A stretch of 64,000 nt of DNA, taken from positions 3,968,001 through 4,032,000 of the forward strand of contig CAWAJM010000001.1 of assembly GCA_963782445.1 (NCBI GenBank), in the 5' to 3' direction. Within the stretch, counting starts at the first letter, position 1; each line of letters opens with the position of its first letter. The notes under the pieces were generated by a model that was given only the letters and a program-made list of their open reading frames with translations, ran no database searches and was not told the DNA's origin. Below are positions 8,138-17,560 of the stretch, in pieces. Origin of the DNA: ZC4RG20 sp963782445. Lineage in GTDB: Bacteria > Pseudomonadota > Gammaproteobacteria > Steroidobacterales > Rariloculaceae. The position numbers and the translations under genes are program-made.

Positions 8138-8878
8138 CTAGTGCCTCACCTTGTGCTGATTCGCGTAATCCTGGGCAATCTGGCCGTCCCGGAGGACGAT
8201 GATGCGGTCGGCATGATCGGCAATATCCGCTTCGTGGGTCACGAGCACGATCGTGTGGCCTTCGGCGTGCAGTTCCTCGAACAACACCATGATCTCCGAG
8301 CTCGTCGCCGAATCCAGGTTGCCCGTGGGCTCATCCGCCAACAAAATGCTCGGCTCCGTGACCAACGCGCGCGCGATCGCGACGCGCTGGCGCTGGCCGC
8401 CGCTCATTTCGCTCGGCCGATGCCCGAGCCGCTCGCCGAGACCGACGAGCTCGAGCGCTTTGCGCGCGCGCTGCGCCCGCTCCTTGCGATGTACGCCCGC
8501 GTAGATGAGCGGCAGCTCGACGTTGTGCAGCGCGTTGGCCCTCGGCAGCAGGTTGAAGGTCTGAAATACGAACCCCACGTCTTTGTTGCGCACATGGGCG
8601 AGCTCGCGATCTTTCATATCCGAGACCAACTTGCCGTTGAGCCAGTATTCGCCGTCGTCCGGACTGTCCAGACAGCCGATCAAATTCATGAGCGTGGACT
8701 TGCCCGAACCGGACGGCCCCATGATGGCGACGTATTCACCCCGGCGGATCGCGAGGTCGACGCCGCGCAGCGCATGGATCAGCTCGCCGCCCATGTAATA
8801 GCGGCGCTGCAGATTGTGGGTCTGGATGATCGCGGCCGCTGCCGGCGCTTCCGTCATCTCGGCTGCTTGCTGCTCCAC
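8138..8878 (-). CDS. ABC transporter ATP-binding protein, MacB/LolD type
   Basis: A 246-residue stand-alone ATPase. Walker A is GPSGSGKST, the Q-loop lies in FVFQTFNLLP, the signature is MSGGQRQRVAIARAL, Walker B is ILLADEPTGNLD and the H-loop is VLVTHEAD. DEPTGNLDS and the YxMGGE-type N-terminus place it with MacB/LolD ATPases, which power tripartite export or lipoprotein release. It is the first gene of the minus-strand run ABC ATPase, adaptor, hydrolase, MDR protein. A MacB-type permease would normally be fused to or adjacent to it, but none is present in the flanking sequence. Confidence 0.93.
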   Translation of the reverse strand: MEQQAAEMTEAPAAAAIIQTHNLQRRYYMGGELIHALRGVDLAIRRGEYVAIMGPSGSGKSTLMNLIGCLDSPDDGEYWLNGKLVSDMKDRELAHVRNKDVGFVFQTFNLLPRANALHNVELPLIYAGVHRKERAQRARKALELVGLGERLGHRPSEMSGGQRQRVAIARALVTEPSILLADEPTGNLDSATSSEIMVLFEELHAEGHTIVLVTHEADIADHADRIIVLRDGQIAQDYANQHKVRH

Positions 8879-9003
8879 GGCACGTCCTCCCGAAGGCCCG
8901 CATTATCGCATTCACTCCGGCGTGCGCATGCTACCGCGGCTTCGATTTCCGCGGAGTAAAGGATTCTTAAGTGCTTGAAGCGGATGACGTCCCGGGGCCG
9001 CTC

Positions 9004-9669
9004 TCAGCGGCCGAGATGGGCGCGCAGAAAGGCCAGGGAACGCTCGAAGGCGGCGTCGGCATCGCGGGGGCTGAAGCTGCTCCGGTCCTCGCAGTTGAAG
9101 CCGTGGCTCGCCCCGGCATAGACGTGGTAGACGCCTTCGGGATTGGCCGCCCGGATCTTCTCGATGTCGGCGGCCGGGATGGACTGGTCCTGATCGCCGA
9201 AGTGGTACATGACCGGACAGCGCGGGCGCTTGTCGAGCATCCGGGCAATACCGCTGCCATAGTAGGCCACACCGGCCGCCACGGGCACCTCGGCCGCGGC
9301 GACGTGCACGACGGTGCCGCCCCAGCAAAAGCCGACGAGGCCTACGTCGAGCGAATCGTCCAGCGCGCTCACGGCGGCGCGAACGTCCGCGAGCGTCGCC
9401 GACCATTCCAGCTTACGCATGGTCTCGAGGCCGGTTTGGAAATCGGAGTACTCGAGCACGATACCGGGCTCGACACGATCGAACATCGCGGGCGCCAGCG
9501 CCGCGAAATCCGCGGCCGCGAATCGGTCCACGACTCGCTTGATGTGCGGCGTGAGGCCGAATATCTCCTGAATGACGACGAGGCCGCCGCGCGGTTCACC
9601 GGGCGGCCGCGCCGAATACGCATCGAACTCGTGTCCGTCTTCGGCTTGCAGCCGAATCGTTTCTCCCAT
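9004..9669 (-). CDS. Dienelactone hydrolase family protein
   Basis: A 221-residue protein of full family length. The DLH hallmarks are QEIFGL (the Glu that contacts the catalytic Cys), the nucleophile motif GFCWGG with its Cys, and YAGASHGFNC with the catalytic His. The Asp of the triad is likely in the segment YHFGDQDQSIP. Members hydrolyse dienelactone in chlorocatechol degradation or, more often, uncharacterised esters. It lies 11 bases after the DUF4175 gene on the same strand, possibly as the last gene of that long operon, though its function has no obvious tie to it. Confidence 0.92.
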   Translation of the reverse strand: MGETIRLQAEDGHEFDAYSARPPGEPRGGLVVIQEIFGLTPHIKRVVDRFAAADFAALAPAMFDRVEPGIVLEYSDFQTGLETMRKLEWSATLADVRAAVSALDDSLDVGLVGFCWGGTVVHVAAAEVPVAAGVAYYGSGIARMLDKRPRCPVMYHFGDQDQSIPAADIEKIRAANPEGVYHVYAGASHGFNCEDRSSFSPRDADAAFERSLAFLRAHLGR

Positions 9670-9680
9670 TCGGTCGATCC

Positions 9681-12600
9681 CTAGAGCTTCGATTCACTGA
9701 GCTGCCGATAATACTCAGCGATGGCGTCCTCGTAACCCTTGTCCACCTTGACGGGCGCCTGCGTTCTGACTGCAGGCGTCTGGCCGTCGCCGGCCGAGGC
9801 CTTGTCCAGCTTCAGCTCGAGCTGATCGACCTCGTTCGCGAGCGTCTGGAAGTCCTGTGCGATGGCGTCCGGATTACCCGTGCCCGCGAGCGCGGCCCTG
9901 AGCTTCTCGCCAAGGGCCTGCACGGCGCGCATCTCCTCGTCGCTGAGCCCCTGCGCACGCAGCTTCGAGCCGAGATTGAGCAAGTCGTTGCCGGCCGTCT
10001 GCAGCCGGTCCCGGGCTTGCGCAATCGCCTGCGGGTCCCACCGGAACGCGGGGTTGTACGGCCCCCAGACGCGGTCCGTATTCGGATTGTAGTACCCGCC
10101 CGGTCCGCCGCCGTTGTTGTAGCCGCCGCCCGCAGCTCCCCCGCCGCGCTGTCCGGATGCGCGGCCGCCCTGCTGCCCGCCTTGCTGGGCGCCGGGCTGG
10201 CCGTTCGCCGCCTGCAGACTCTGCTGCGCATTGGGCTGCTGCCCGTTGCCGGGCTGCTGGCTGGGCTGCTGCCCGTTGCCGGGTTGCTGGCCATTGCTGC
10301 CGGGCTGCAGCGCGTTGCCGGGCTGTCGGTTCGCGGCCTGCGGGTTCGGAGCCGACCCCTGCGCGCCATTCGGCCGCGGCTGACCGTTCGCGCCGCGGCC
10401 CTTGAGCTCGTTCATCTCGCGGCGCAGCGCCTGCAGCTGCGCAACGAGCTGCTGATTCGCGTCGGCCGCGGGCCGGGCGCCCTTATCGGCTTCGCCGCTC
10501 GCGAGCGCGAGCGCGTCCTTCGTGTCCTGCTCGAGGTCCTTGAGCGCCTGCGTCGTCACGGCGTCCGTCGCAGCGACTTCGTTCGCATAGCCCTCGCGGA
10601 TCCCCTCGGCCGCCGTCGTGAGCCGGGCCTCGGCCTGCGACTGCTGCAGCTTCGTCAGCGACTTGTCGAGCTGCTTCGCGGCGCCGGGCGTCCGGCCGCG
10701 GAACTGCTGCGAGACCTGCTCGATGTCCTTCTCGAGTGCCTGCAGGTCCTTACCGAGGTTTTCCTTGCGATCGCCGAACTCGGCGGCCTGACGATCGTCG
10801 AGATCGCCGCGAAAACGATCCCCGCCCTTCGAGTTACGCAGCGCGTTCTGCAGCTGCTCGGCCAGCTGGCGCTGGCGGGCGTAGAGCTGGCTCGAGCGAT
10901 CGGCCAAATCGGAGAAGGCCTTGGAGGCATCCGCCTGACGCTGCGCCGTCATCTGCTGCAGCGCCTGCTGCAGCTGCCGGCGGGCCTGCTCGATGGCGTG
11001 CCGCGTCTGGGCCGGATCCGCGTTCTGGCCCGTCGCGCTCGCGCGGTCCATGGCCTGCAGCGCGGCGTCGAGCTGCTGGATCGCCTGCTGCGTGGCCGAC
11101 GTCCCGCCGGCTTGGCCGCCGGCCTGCGCCTGCTGCTGCCCCGGCTGCCCCCCTTGCTGCCCGGGCTGGCCAGGCTGCTGCGACGCCTGCCCCTGCTGGC
11201 CCTGCTGGCCCTGCTGCCCCTGCTGGTTTGCGGCCATCTGCTGCTGGAGCTGCTGGAGCTGGCGCTTGAGCTCTTCCGTCTGGCGCCGCAGCGACTCCTG
11301 CTGCCAGCGGTCGCGCTCCGTCAGCTGCTGGCGATTCGCGGCGAGCTGCGCGAGGCTCTCCTGCCGGCGCGCGAGCTCCTGCAGCTTGCGGATCGCGTCG
11401 TCGACGCCCTGCTGCTGCTGCTGCTCGAACGAGACGGGCTTCTCCGTCTCGTACTGGTTCTTCTCGAGATCCATCTCGAGCTCGAACAGCTCGCTGAGAT
11501 CGCGGCCCGCGAGGCCGCCGCCCCCGCCGCCGCCGTTACGCTGGAACGAGACCTGGATGTCCGTGAACAGCGATTCGGCGTGGATCAGGTGCTGCAGGGC
11601 CTCCTGCTCCGGCGTCACGGCATCGGAAAGCTTCACGTCGCCGAGGCGCTCGGCCGCGGGCTTCATGGCGTCGGAAGCCTGCTCGAGACTCTTGACGAAC
11701 TCCGCGATGCGCGGATCGCGGTCCGTGAGCTCGCGGGCCTTCGTGCGCGACGCGAGCGTCTGCGCCTCGTCCGAGAGCGTGCTCTGCATTTCGGACAGCA
11801 TCTTCGAGTTGTCCTCGATCTGCTGCTTGTCGAGGAAGCTCGCACCCTTGTCCTCGCGCTGCCGGATGAGGTTCCAGGTCGCGACGAGAATTTCCTTTTG
11901 CCGGCGCGAGATCTCGTCCTGCTTCTGGCCGCCGCCGCCTCCGCCGCCGCCCGACTGGCTCGACTGCGTGTAGGAGCGGTCGAAGGGCTCGACCTGAATG
12001 AAGTAGAGGTCGGTCTGGACCGTGTGATCGCGATCCTTGGCGAGGGCATAGTAGGAAATCAGGTCCCCGGGCTCGAGCTTGGCGGCCGCGCTGCTCGGCG
12101 CGGCGGCCTGAGGCGCCGGCGCCGTGCCCGAGTCCGCACCGCCGGCCGTGCGGGCCTGACGGTCACGGAACAGATCGAGCGGCGACGGCACGGGGCCGCC
12201 CGGCCCCGCGCCTGTGTCGGCGGCCGCCGCCGGGGCAGCCGCCGCGGGCTTACGCAAGTTCTCGAGATAGAGAATCTTCTCGGCCGCGGTGTGCGTGCTC
12301 CCGGCGCCGAGCTCCGCCGTCTGCCACGCACCGCCGTTGATCGAGTAGCGCAGCTCGACCTGGTCGAGGCCGAAGTCGTCGCTGGCCTCGACGTCGAGCG
12401 GCACTTCCTCGATGCGGCTCGCGCGGTAGTCGCGGCCGGGCTTCACGAGCTTGATGACGGGCTTCTCGTCCGCCACGAGCGAGATGAAGTAGTCGTCCGT
12501 GAGCTTGACCTTGTCCTTGTCGAATTGCGTCGAGAGGTAGTACTGCCCTTCCTTGTCCACGTCGATCGTGGCCGTGCTGACGTTGCCGTTCGTCTGCATC

Positions 12601-13607
12601 TGGATCGGCATGCCGTTGGCGACGATCTCGGCATGGTCGAGCGGCTTGTCGGTCTGTACCTGAAGCTCGACCTTCGTGCCGGCCACGGCCCGGATGTCGC
12701 CGCCCGGGTCTTCCGTCCGCGACTCGAGGTGGCTCCAATCGGGATAGTGATACGTGAGCTTGAGATCCTTGATGCGCGGCAGATCCACGACGTTGACGGC
12801 GTAGTTCGGGCTCTTGATGCTCGCGGCCGTGACGTAGTAGTGCAGCGGCTCGCGCACGGAATAGAACGTGAACCCGAAGGCGTCGCCCTTGCGCGTCATC
12901 TCGGCGCTCTGCCAATTCTGCCCCGAGGCGAACTGCGCGAAGACCCGCATCTTGACGGGCGCAAAGCCTTGCGCGTGCGCCTCGATGACGAGGTCCCCGC
13001 CGCGGCGGACCGTCTGGTCCCCGGGTTGGACCTGGATGTGCTGAGGCGGCAGCGTGTTGTCGAGGAACCAGCCGGCCCAGAGGTGGCGCACGCCGTAGCG
13101 CCAGTTCGGCGGCCCGAAGGCCGCGAGCGCCACGAGCGCCCCGACACCCACGACGGCGAGCGCCCCCGGCACCGAGATCTGCCACGCGGGCACCTTGACC
13201 GCGGCCGGGATCCGGCGCGCGAACTTCAGCGCGTCCTCGGCGAGCAGGCCCAGAAACGGCGAACGCCGTTCCGCGGGTGCGTGGGCGAGGCCGTCGTAGG
13301 TCTCCAGCCGACCGTCGAAATCCGGCGCTCGCTGCTCGATGTCCGGGATGCCGCGGCTGCGCTTGAGCCTGCGCAGCGGCATGGCGACGAGGGCCGCGAT
13401 GACCCCCCCGAGCGCCAGCGCGAGCAGCAGCCGCATACCGAGCACGAAGCCCGGGTCGAAGGCCCGCCGCATGCCGAAGAACACGGCAACCACGGTGATC
13501 GTGAACGCCGCCGCCGACGCGATGGCCGTGCCGCGCGCGACGATGACCCCGGAAAGCCGTCCACGAAACTCGCTGAGATAGGCCTCGAGCTCTTTCTGTG
13601 CGGACAT
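9681..13607 (-). CDS. DUF4175-like giant membrane-anchored protein with Gln/Gly-rich segments
   Basis: A 1308-residue protein resembling the DUF4175 family. There are three hydrophobic segments near residues 25-45, 55-75 and 150-175, then a large extracytoplasmic beta-rich region. Coiled coil and Gln-rich stretches follow from about residue 700. Two low-complexity tracts stand out: one at about 779-836 made of QQGQQG-type repeats and one at about 1069-1172 rich in Asn, Gly, Gln and Pro. A final helical domain ends in AIAEYYRQLSESKL. It is the last gene of the MoxR/BatA operon; AAGGAA just upstream of the ATG overlaps the end of the BatA-like gene. The function is unknown. Neighbours suggest a role in an inner-membrane surveillance or stress complex, which is inference. 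Confidence 0.8.
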   Translation of the reverse strand: MSAQKELEAYLSEFRGRLSGVIVARGTAIASAAAFTITVVAVFFGMRRAFDPGFVLGMRLLLALALGGVIAALVAMPLRRLKRSRGIPDIEQRAPDFDGRLETYDGLAHAPAERRSPFLGLLAEDALKFARRIPAAVKVPAWQISVPGALAVVGVGALVALAAFGPPNWRYGVRHLWAGWFLDNTLPPQHIQVQPGDQTVRRGGDLVIEAHAQGFAPVKMRVFAQFASGQNWQSAEMTRKGDAFGFTFYSVREPLHYYVTAASIKSPNYAVNVVDLPRIKDLKLTYHYPDWSHLESRTEDPGGDIRAVAGTKVELQVQTDKPLDHAEIVANGMPIQMQTNGNVSTATIDVDKEGQYYLSTQFDKDKVKLTDDYFISLVADEKPVIKLVKPGRDYRASRIEEVPLDVEASDDFGLDQVELRYSINGGAWQTAELGAGSTHTAAEKILYLENLRKPAAAAPAAAADTGAGPGGPVPSPLDLFRDRQARTAGGADSGTAPAPQAAAPSSAAAKLEPGDLISYYALAKDRDHTVQTDLYFIQVEPFDRSYTQSSQSGGGGGGGGQKQDEISRRQKEILVATWNLIRQREDKGASFLDKQQIEDNSKMLSEMQSTLSDEAQTLASRTKARELTDRDPRIAEFVKSLEQASDAMKPAAERLGDVKLSDAVTPEQEALQHLIHAESLFTDIQVSFQRNGGGGGGGLAGRDLSELFELEMDLEKNQYETEKPVSFEQQQQQGVDDAIRKLQELARRQESLAQLAANRQQLTERDRWQQESLRRQTEELKRQLQQLQQQMAANQQGQQGQQGQQGQASQQPGQPGQQGGQPGQQQAQAGGQAGGTSATQQAIQQLDAALQAMDRASATGQNADPAQTRHAIEQARRQLQQALQQMTAQRQADASKAFSDLADRSSQLYARQRQLAEQLQNALRNSKGGDRFRGDLDDRQAAEFGDRKENLGKDLQALEKDIEQVSQQFRGRTPGAAKQLDKSLTKLQQSQAEARLTTAAEGIREGYANEVAATDAVTTQALKDLEQDTKDALALASGEADKGARPAADANQQLVAQLQALRREMNELKGRGANGQPRPNGAQGSAPNPQAANRQPGNALQPGSNGQQPGNGQQPSQQPGNGQQPNAQQSLQAANGQPGAQQGGQQGGRASGQRGGGAAGGGYNNGGGPGGYYNPNTDRVWGPYNPAFRWDPQAIAQARDRLQTAGNDLLNLGSKLRAQGLSDEEMRAVQALGEKLRAALAGTGNPDAIAQDFQTLANEVDQLELKLDKASAGDGQTPAVRTQAPVKVDKGYEDAIAEYYRQLSESKL

Positions 13608-13618
13608 ATCGCTATTCC

Positions 13619-15610
13619 TTAGGCGATGCCTCTGCGTACCCTAAGATGCCAGTTTCCCACCCAGGATTCCACGACGAGGACGGCGACCAGCAGTCCCAGC
13701 AGCCACGGCGCCAGCAACGTCCAGGTGCGCTCGGGCTCGGCCGCCCCAGCGGCCGGCACGGCCGGCTTGGCCTCCGAGCCCAGCGCCTGCCAGCGGTCGA
13801 GCGTCGCCGCGTCGACGGGCGTGAGATCCGATTCGGCGGGCAGCGGGTTCACGGCCACGAGCTCGCTGCGCCCGCCGCCGTCGCCCTCGTAAAAACCCAC
13901 GGCGTCGACGAGCACGTCGTCCGTGCCGCCACCGAGGCCGAGGGCCTTGTGGCCCTCGGGATCGAAAATCTGGCCGGCCTTGAGCCCCATCGCGCGCACG
14001 GACAGGGTGCTGCCGAGCTCGGCCTGGTTGCTGAACCCCGCATTGCCGAGCAGGTCGTTCGCGATCCCGGCCATGAACGGCACGAAAACGGGCTGGACGG
14101 GCAGATCGTTCCAGGTCCGGTCGAGCGTCGACGCGAACAGCAGGACGCGGCCGGCGCCGAGGCGGCGCTCGATGAGCAGCGGCGAGCCGTTCTCGAGCGC
14201 CACGAGGACGCGGTCGCCCTGGGCCGGCGTGACGCCCACGTAGCGGGAGAACCGGGCCGTGCGCAGCTCGTCGAGTCCCTGCAGGGCCGGGTGGGACAGG
14301 TCGGCGTACCCCACCGAGGCGCTCTCCGCGCCGCGGTGCAGCGAATCGCCCCCGCGGATCGCCTCGCCCGTGATCGGGATCGCCGTGAGCCCCTCGGCCC
14401 GCGGCCCGAGCGCGAGCAGCAGCGCCCCGCCCGACTCGACATAGTCCTTGAGCCGAGCGGCGTCGTCCGGCCCGAGCGTGCCCGCATCCGTGACGACGAC
14501 GAAACTCGAATCGGCCGGCTTCGCGTCGCCCAGCTTGCCGACCGGTACGGTTTTCGTATCGATGGCGAGCGCCGCCAGCGTCTTCAGCGCGGAGCCCACG
14601 TAGAGAGCGTCCCGCGCCTGCCGACCGCCGGCCGAGACGAGGAGCACCGTGCGGGGCTCGGGGCGTTTCAGCGCGAGGAAACGGCGGTCGTCGAGGGCCA
14701 AGCCGTCGCCGGGCGTCAGCACGGCCGTGACCCGGTTGCCGCCGGCCGCGAGATTGAGCGGCTCGAATTTCACGAGCGCGTGCCCGCCGGGCGCGAGCTC
14801 GACGCGGCGCTCGGCGACCTGCTGGCCGTTGAGCTCGACGGCCAGCGTCTTCGTCGCCGCTGCCGTCGCGTAGCTGCGCACATAGGCCTCGAGCGCGCCC
14901 GTAACGGGCGAGCCCGTGAAGCTCTCGACGGCCCAGTTCGCCGCATCGCCACTCGCGACGCTGTGAATCTGGATGGCCGCCGGCTCACGGGGGGCGAGCT
15001 CCGCGAAGCGCGTCGGCATCGCCGACTTCTGGGCGTCCGTAACGATATCGAGCACGATCGGCATGCCGACATCGCGCAGCACGCCGTCGAGCGAATGCAT
15101 GAGCCGGCCGTAGTCCACGCGGAAGACGCCGGGCCGCAGCGTCGCGAGGCCCGCGCGCAGCGCGGCCGTGTCGGCCGTCGGCCGCGTGACGATCTGCGGC
15201 ACGCGGCCGGCCGCGACGATCTCGGCCTGATCGTGCGCGCCGAGCTCGCCCACGACGGCCTCGGCATCGCGCACGGCCCGCTGCCAGCGGTCGCCGTAGC
15301 CCATCGATTCGGACGTGTCCATGACAATCACGTGCAGCTTCGCCTCCTTGCCGGCGCCGGCGCCCGGCAGGTGCAGCCACGCCGGCTGCGCGAACGCGAG
15401 CGCAAGCACCACGAGCGCGCCGATGCGCAGCGCGAGTAGAAGCAGATACTGCAATTTCTTGGCCAATACGCGCCGCGGCTCGCCCGCCTCGAGGAACATG
15501 AGCGAGGCGAAGGCCTGCCGATTCGGGTTCTCGGCCGAGAGGCGGTGCAGCCAGAGCGGCAGCGCAATGGCCAGGATACCGGCCAGGAAAGCGGGCGCGA
15601 GCAGCGTCAT
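13619..15610 (-). CDS. BatA-type N-terminal membrane protein with VWA domain
   Basis: A 663-residue protein. The first 80 residues (two hydrophobic segments at about 4-20 and 53-75, with QAFASLMFLE between) match the aerotolerance regulator (BatA) N-terminal domain. A von Willebrand factor A domain follows, with a MIDAS motif DTSESM at 98-103. A large beta-rich region and a C-terminal membrane helix (about 632-650) complete it. Bat-type proteins work with MoxR ATPases and DUF58 proteins. Here those genes lie immediately upstream: the DUF58 stop codon ends one base before this start, so translation is probably coupled. Confidence 0.85.
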   Translation of the reverse strand: MTLLAPAFLAGILAIALPLWLHRLSAENPNRQAFASLMFLEAGEPRRVLAKKLQYLLLLALRIGALVVLALAFAQPAWLHLPGAGAGKEAKLHVIVMDTSESMGYGDRWQRAVRDAEAVVGELGAHDQAEIVAAGRVPQIVTRPTADTAALRAGLATLRPGVFRVDYGRLMHSLDGVLRDVGMPIVLDIVTDAQKSAMPTRFAELAPREPAAIQIHSVASGDAANWAVESFTGSPVTGALEAYVRSYATAAATKTLAVELNGQQVAERRVELAPGGHALVKFEPLNLAAGGNRVTAVLTPGDGLALDDRRFLALKRPEPRTVLLVSAGGRQARDALYVGSALKTLAALAIDTKTVPVGKLGDAKPADSSFVVVTDAGTLGPDDAARLKDYVESGGALLLALGPRAEGLTAIPITGEAIRGGDSLHRGAESASVGYADLSHPALQGLDELRTARFSRYVGVTPAQGDRVLVALENGSPLLIERRLGAGRVLLFASTLDRTWNDLPVQPVFVPFMAGIANDLLGNAGFSNQAELGSTLSVRAMGLKAGQIFDPEGHKALGLGGGTDDVLVDAVGFYEGDGGGRSELVAVNPLPAESDLTPVDAATLDRWQALGSEAKPAVPAAGAAEPERTWTLLAPWLLGLLVAVLVVESWVGNWHLRVRRGIA

Positions 15611-15611
15611 G

Positions 15612-16520
15612 TCATCCTCGCCGCTGTCGGAACAGCAGATACTCCCTGAGGGCCGCGTCGAGCGGTGCCGAAATGTCGATGAGCTTGTAGTCCGCGTTGG
15701 CCCCGAGCGCGGCCTTGTGCAGCGCGTCGATGTGGCCGCGGATGCGCTCGCGATAGCGCGAGCGCATGAACAGCGGTGAAACCTCCATGGTCTCGCCGGT
15801 CTCCACGTCCTCGAGCAGCGCCGACTCCTTGAGCTGCGGCTCGAGCTCCTGTGGGTCCAGCAGCTGAAACAGGGCCACGTCCTGGCCCTGATAGGCCAGC
15901 GGGCGCACGCCCTGGATCAATGCCTCGGGGTCGCAATAGAAGTCCGAGATGACGGCGACGAGCCCGCGCCCTTTCTGAAATTCGCGAAAGCGCTCGAACG
16001 GCACCTTGAGATTGGTGCCGGCGCCGGGCGTCGCGTGATCGATGGCGTGCAGCACGGCCTGCAGCTGACCCTGGCGCGTCGACGGCGGCCGGTGCTCGCG
16101 CACCTGCTCGTCGAAGACGATGAGCCCGATGGCGTCGTGCTGCTTGGCCGCGAGGTAGACGAGCGTCGCCGCCAGGTACTTCGCGTACTGGAGCTTCGTG
16201 ACGCCCTGCGAGCCGTAATTCATGGAGCCGCTGACGTCGAGCAGCACGACGAGATGGGTGTTCGTCTCGCCGATGTACCGCTTGATGTACGTGCGCTCCG
16301 TGCGTGCATAAACGTTCCAGTCGACGAAGCGCGGATCGTCCCCCTCCGAGTAGGCGCGGTATTCGGCGAACTCCTGGCTGAACCCGAAAAACGGCGAGCG
16401 GTGCAGCCCCGTCAAAAAGCCCTCGACGACCGTGCGCGCCACGAGCTCGAGGTTCGAGAGCCTGCCCAGAACCTCGGGCTTGAGCAGATGCAGCGGGGCG
16501 CGCGGCCCGGGCGTGCTCAT
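15612..16520 (-). CDS. DUF58 domain-containing protein (VWA-like partner of MoxR)
   Basis: A 302-residue protein starting at the ATG at 16520, which overlaps the MoxR stop codon (ATGA). The family core GDDPRFVDWNVYART is followed by a VWA-like fold with the MIDAS motif DVSGSM at 95-100 and VISDFYCDPE near the end of the domain. DUF58 proteins lack membrane helices when, as here, the N-terminal anchor is absent, and they are thought to bind MoxR AAA+ ATPases as RavA binds ViaA. The order MoxR-DUF58-BatA is the classic arrangement. Longer in-frame readings upstream overlap moxR and have no family similarity, so they are rejected. Confidence 0.92.
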   Translation of the reverse strand: MSTPGPRAPLHLLKPEVLGRLSNLELVARTVVEGFLTGLHRSPFFGFSQEFAEYRAYSEGDDPRFVDWNVYARTERTYIKRYIGETNTHLVVLLDVSGSMNYGSQGVTKLQYAKYLAATLVYLAAKQHDAIGLIVFDEQVREHRPPSTRQGQLQAVLHAIDHATPGAGTNLKVPFERFREFQKGRGLVAVISDFYCDPEALIQGVRPLAYQGQDVALFQLLDPQELEPQLKESALLEDVETGETMEVSPLFMRSRYRERIRGHIDALHKAALGANADYKLIDISAPLDAALREYLLFRQRRG

Positions 16521-17560
16521 CCGGCCGCCGCCGCCTGCCGCTTCTCGCCGCCCGTGCGCTCGAGCAGGCCGGTGAGGATCTTGTCGACGGTCATGCCGTC
16601 CGACTCGGCGAAGTAGTTCGTGAGCACGCGGTGGCGCAGCACCGGCAGCACGAGCGCCGTGATGTCCTCGCGCGTGACGTGGTAGCGGTTCTCCATGAGC
16701 GCACGGGCCTTGGCGGCCAGCGTCAGGAACATCGTCGCGCGCACGCTCGCGCCGTACTGGATGTAGCGCCGCACAACGTCGGGCGCGCCGGGATCTCCGG
16801 GCCGCGTCGCGCGCACGAGATCCACGGCGAAGCGGTTCACGGACTCGGCCACGGGGACCTGACGCACGAGCCACTGAAACTTGAGGATCTCCTCGGGCGT
16901 CGTGCAGGCCTCGACCTCGGGCAGATCCATGCGCGTCGTGTTTCGGTTCACGACCTCGAGCTCGTCGTCGCCGGAGAGATAGTCGAGCACGACGTTGAAC
17001 AGGAACCGGTCGAGCTGCGCCTCGGGCAGCGGATAAGTGCCCTCGAGCTCGATCGGGTTCTGCGTAGCCAGCACAAAGAACGGCCGGTCGATCTTGTGAT
17101 GATGGCCGCGCACCGTGACCGAATACTCCTGCATGGCCTCGAGCAGCGCGGACTGCGTCTTCGGCGGCGTACGGTTGATCTCGTCGGCGAGCAGGACGTT
17201 CGCGAAGATCGGGCCCGGCACGAACGTCCACGTGCGGTGGCCCGTCGTGATGTCCTCCTCGATGATGTCCGTGCCCGTCACGTCCGTCGGCATGAGGTCG
17301 GGCGTGAACTGGATGCGCTTGAACGTCAGGCCCAGGGCGCTCGCGAGCGTGCGCACGAGCAGCGTCTTGGCCGTGCCCGGCATGCCCGTGATCAGGCAGT
17401 GGCCGCCGACGAGCAGCGTGAGCAGCAGATGGTCGACGACCTCGTCCTGGCCGACGATGATCTTGCGCACTTCCGTGCGGATGCGGCCGAACGTCTCCTG
17501 AAACTTGCCGATCAGCGCGCGCGTCTCTTCCGTGTCCAATACCGTTTCTTCAGCGCTCAC
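16517..17560 (-). CDS. MoxR family AAA+ ATPase
   Basis: A 347-residue MoxR ATPase. Walker A is GMPGTAKT (59-66), Walker B is VLLADEIN (about 122-129), and FFVLATQNPIELEGTYPLPEAQ is the family sensor-1 and following block. It probably remodels or activates a partner through the adjacent VWA-type proteins. The start is GTG at 17560, preceded by GGAGATG. This GTG overlaps the end of the TPR-peptidase gene by 11 bases, and the stop overlaps the DUF58 start by 4, giving continuous translational coupling. A longer frame reading back into the TPR gene is not supported. Confidence 0.95.
   Translation of the reverse strand: MSAEETVLDTEETRALIGKFQETFGRIRTEVRKIIVGQDEVVDHLLLTLLVGGHCLITGMPGTAKTLLVRTLASALGLTFKRIQFTPDLMPTDVTGTDIIEEDITTGHRTWTFVPGPIFANVLLADEINRTPPKTQSALLEAMQEYSVTVRGHHHKIDRPFFVLATQNPIELEGTYPLPEAQLDRFLFNVVLDYLSGDDELEVVNRNTTRMDLPEVEACTTPEEILKFQWLVRQVPVAESVNRFAVDLVRATRPGDPGAPDVVRRYIQYGASVRATMFLTLAAKARALMENRYHVTREDITALVLPVLRHRVLTNYFAESDGMTVDKILTGLLERTGGEKRQAAAAG

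Noticed and set aside
5585..8959. A plus-strand open frame of more than 1100 codons antisense to the MDR, hydrolase, adaptor and ABC genes
   Set aside because: It is a shadow of high GC coding on the other strand; its composition is Arg/Ala/Gly-rich without any domain, while the minus strand shows clear motifs in all four genes.
11140..11270. CTG/CTGC-rich stretch resembling a tandem repeat or CRISPR-like array
   Set aside because: It encodes the Gln/Gly-rich segment of the DUF4175 protein; units are irregular and there are no spacers.
10017..13622. A 1201-codon plus-strand frame antisense to the DUF4175 gene
   Set aside because: Leu/Arg-rich composition without motifs; the minus-strand reading has membrane segments, a proper ribosome-binding site and operon context.
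15612..17231. A 539-codon reading of the DUF58 gene beginning inside moxR
   Set aside because: The first 237 residues are the out-of-frame shadow of moxR; the ATG at 16520 overlaps the moxR stop and begins the conserved protein.
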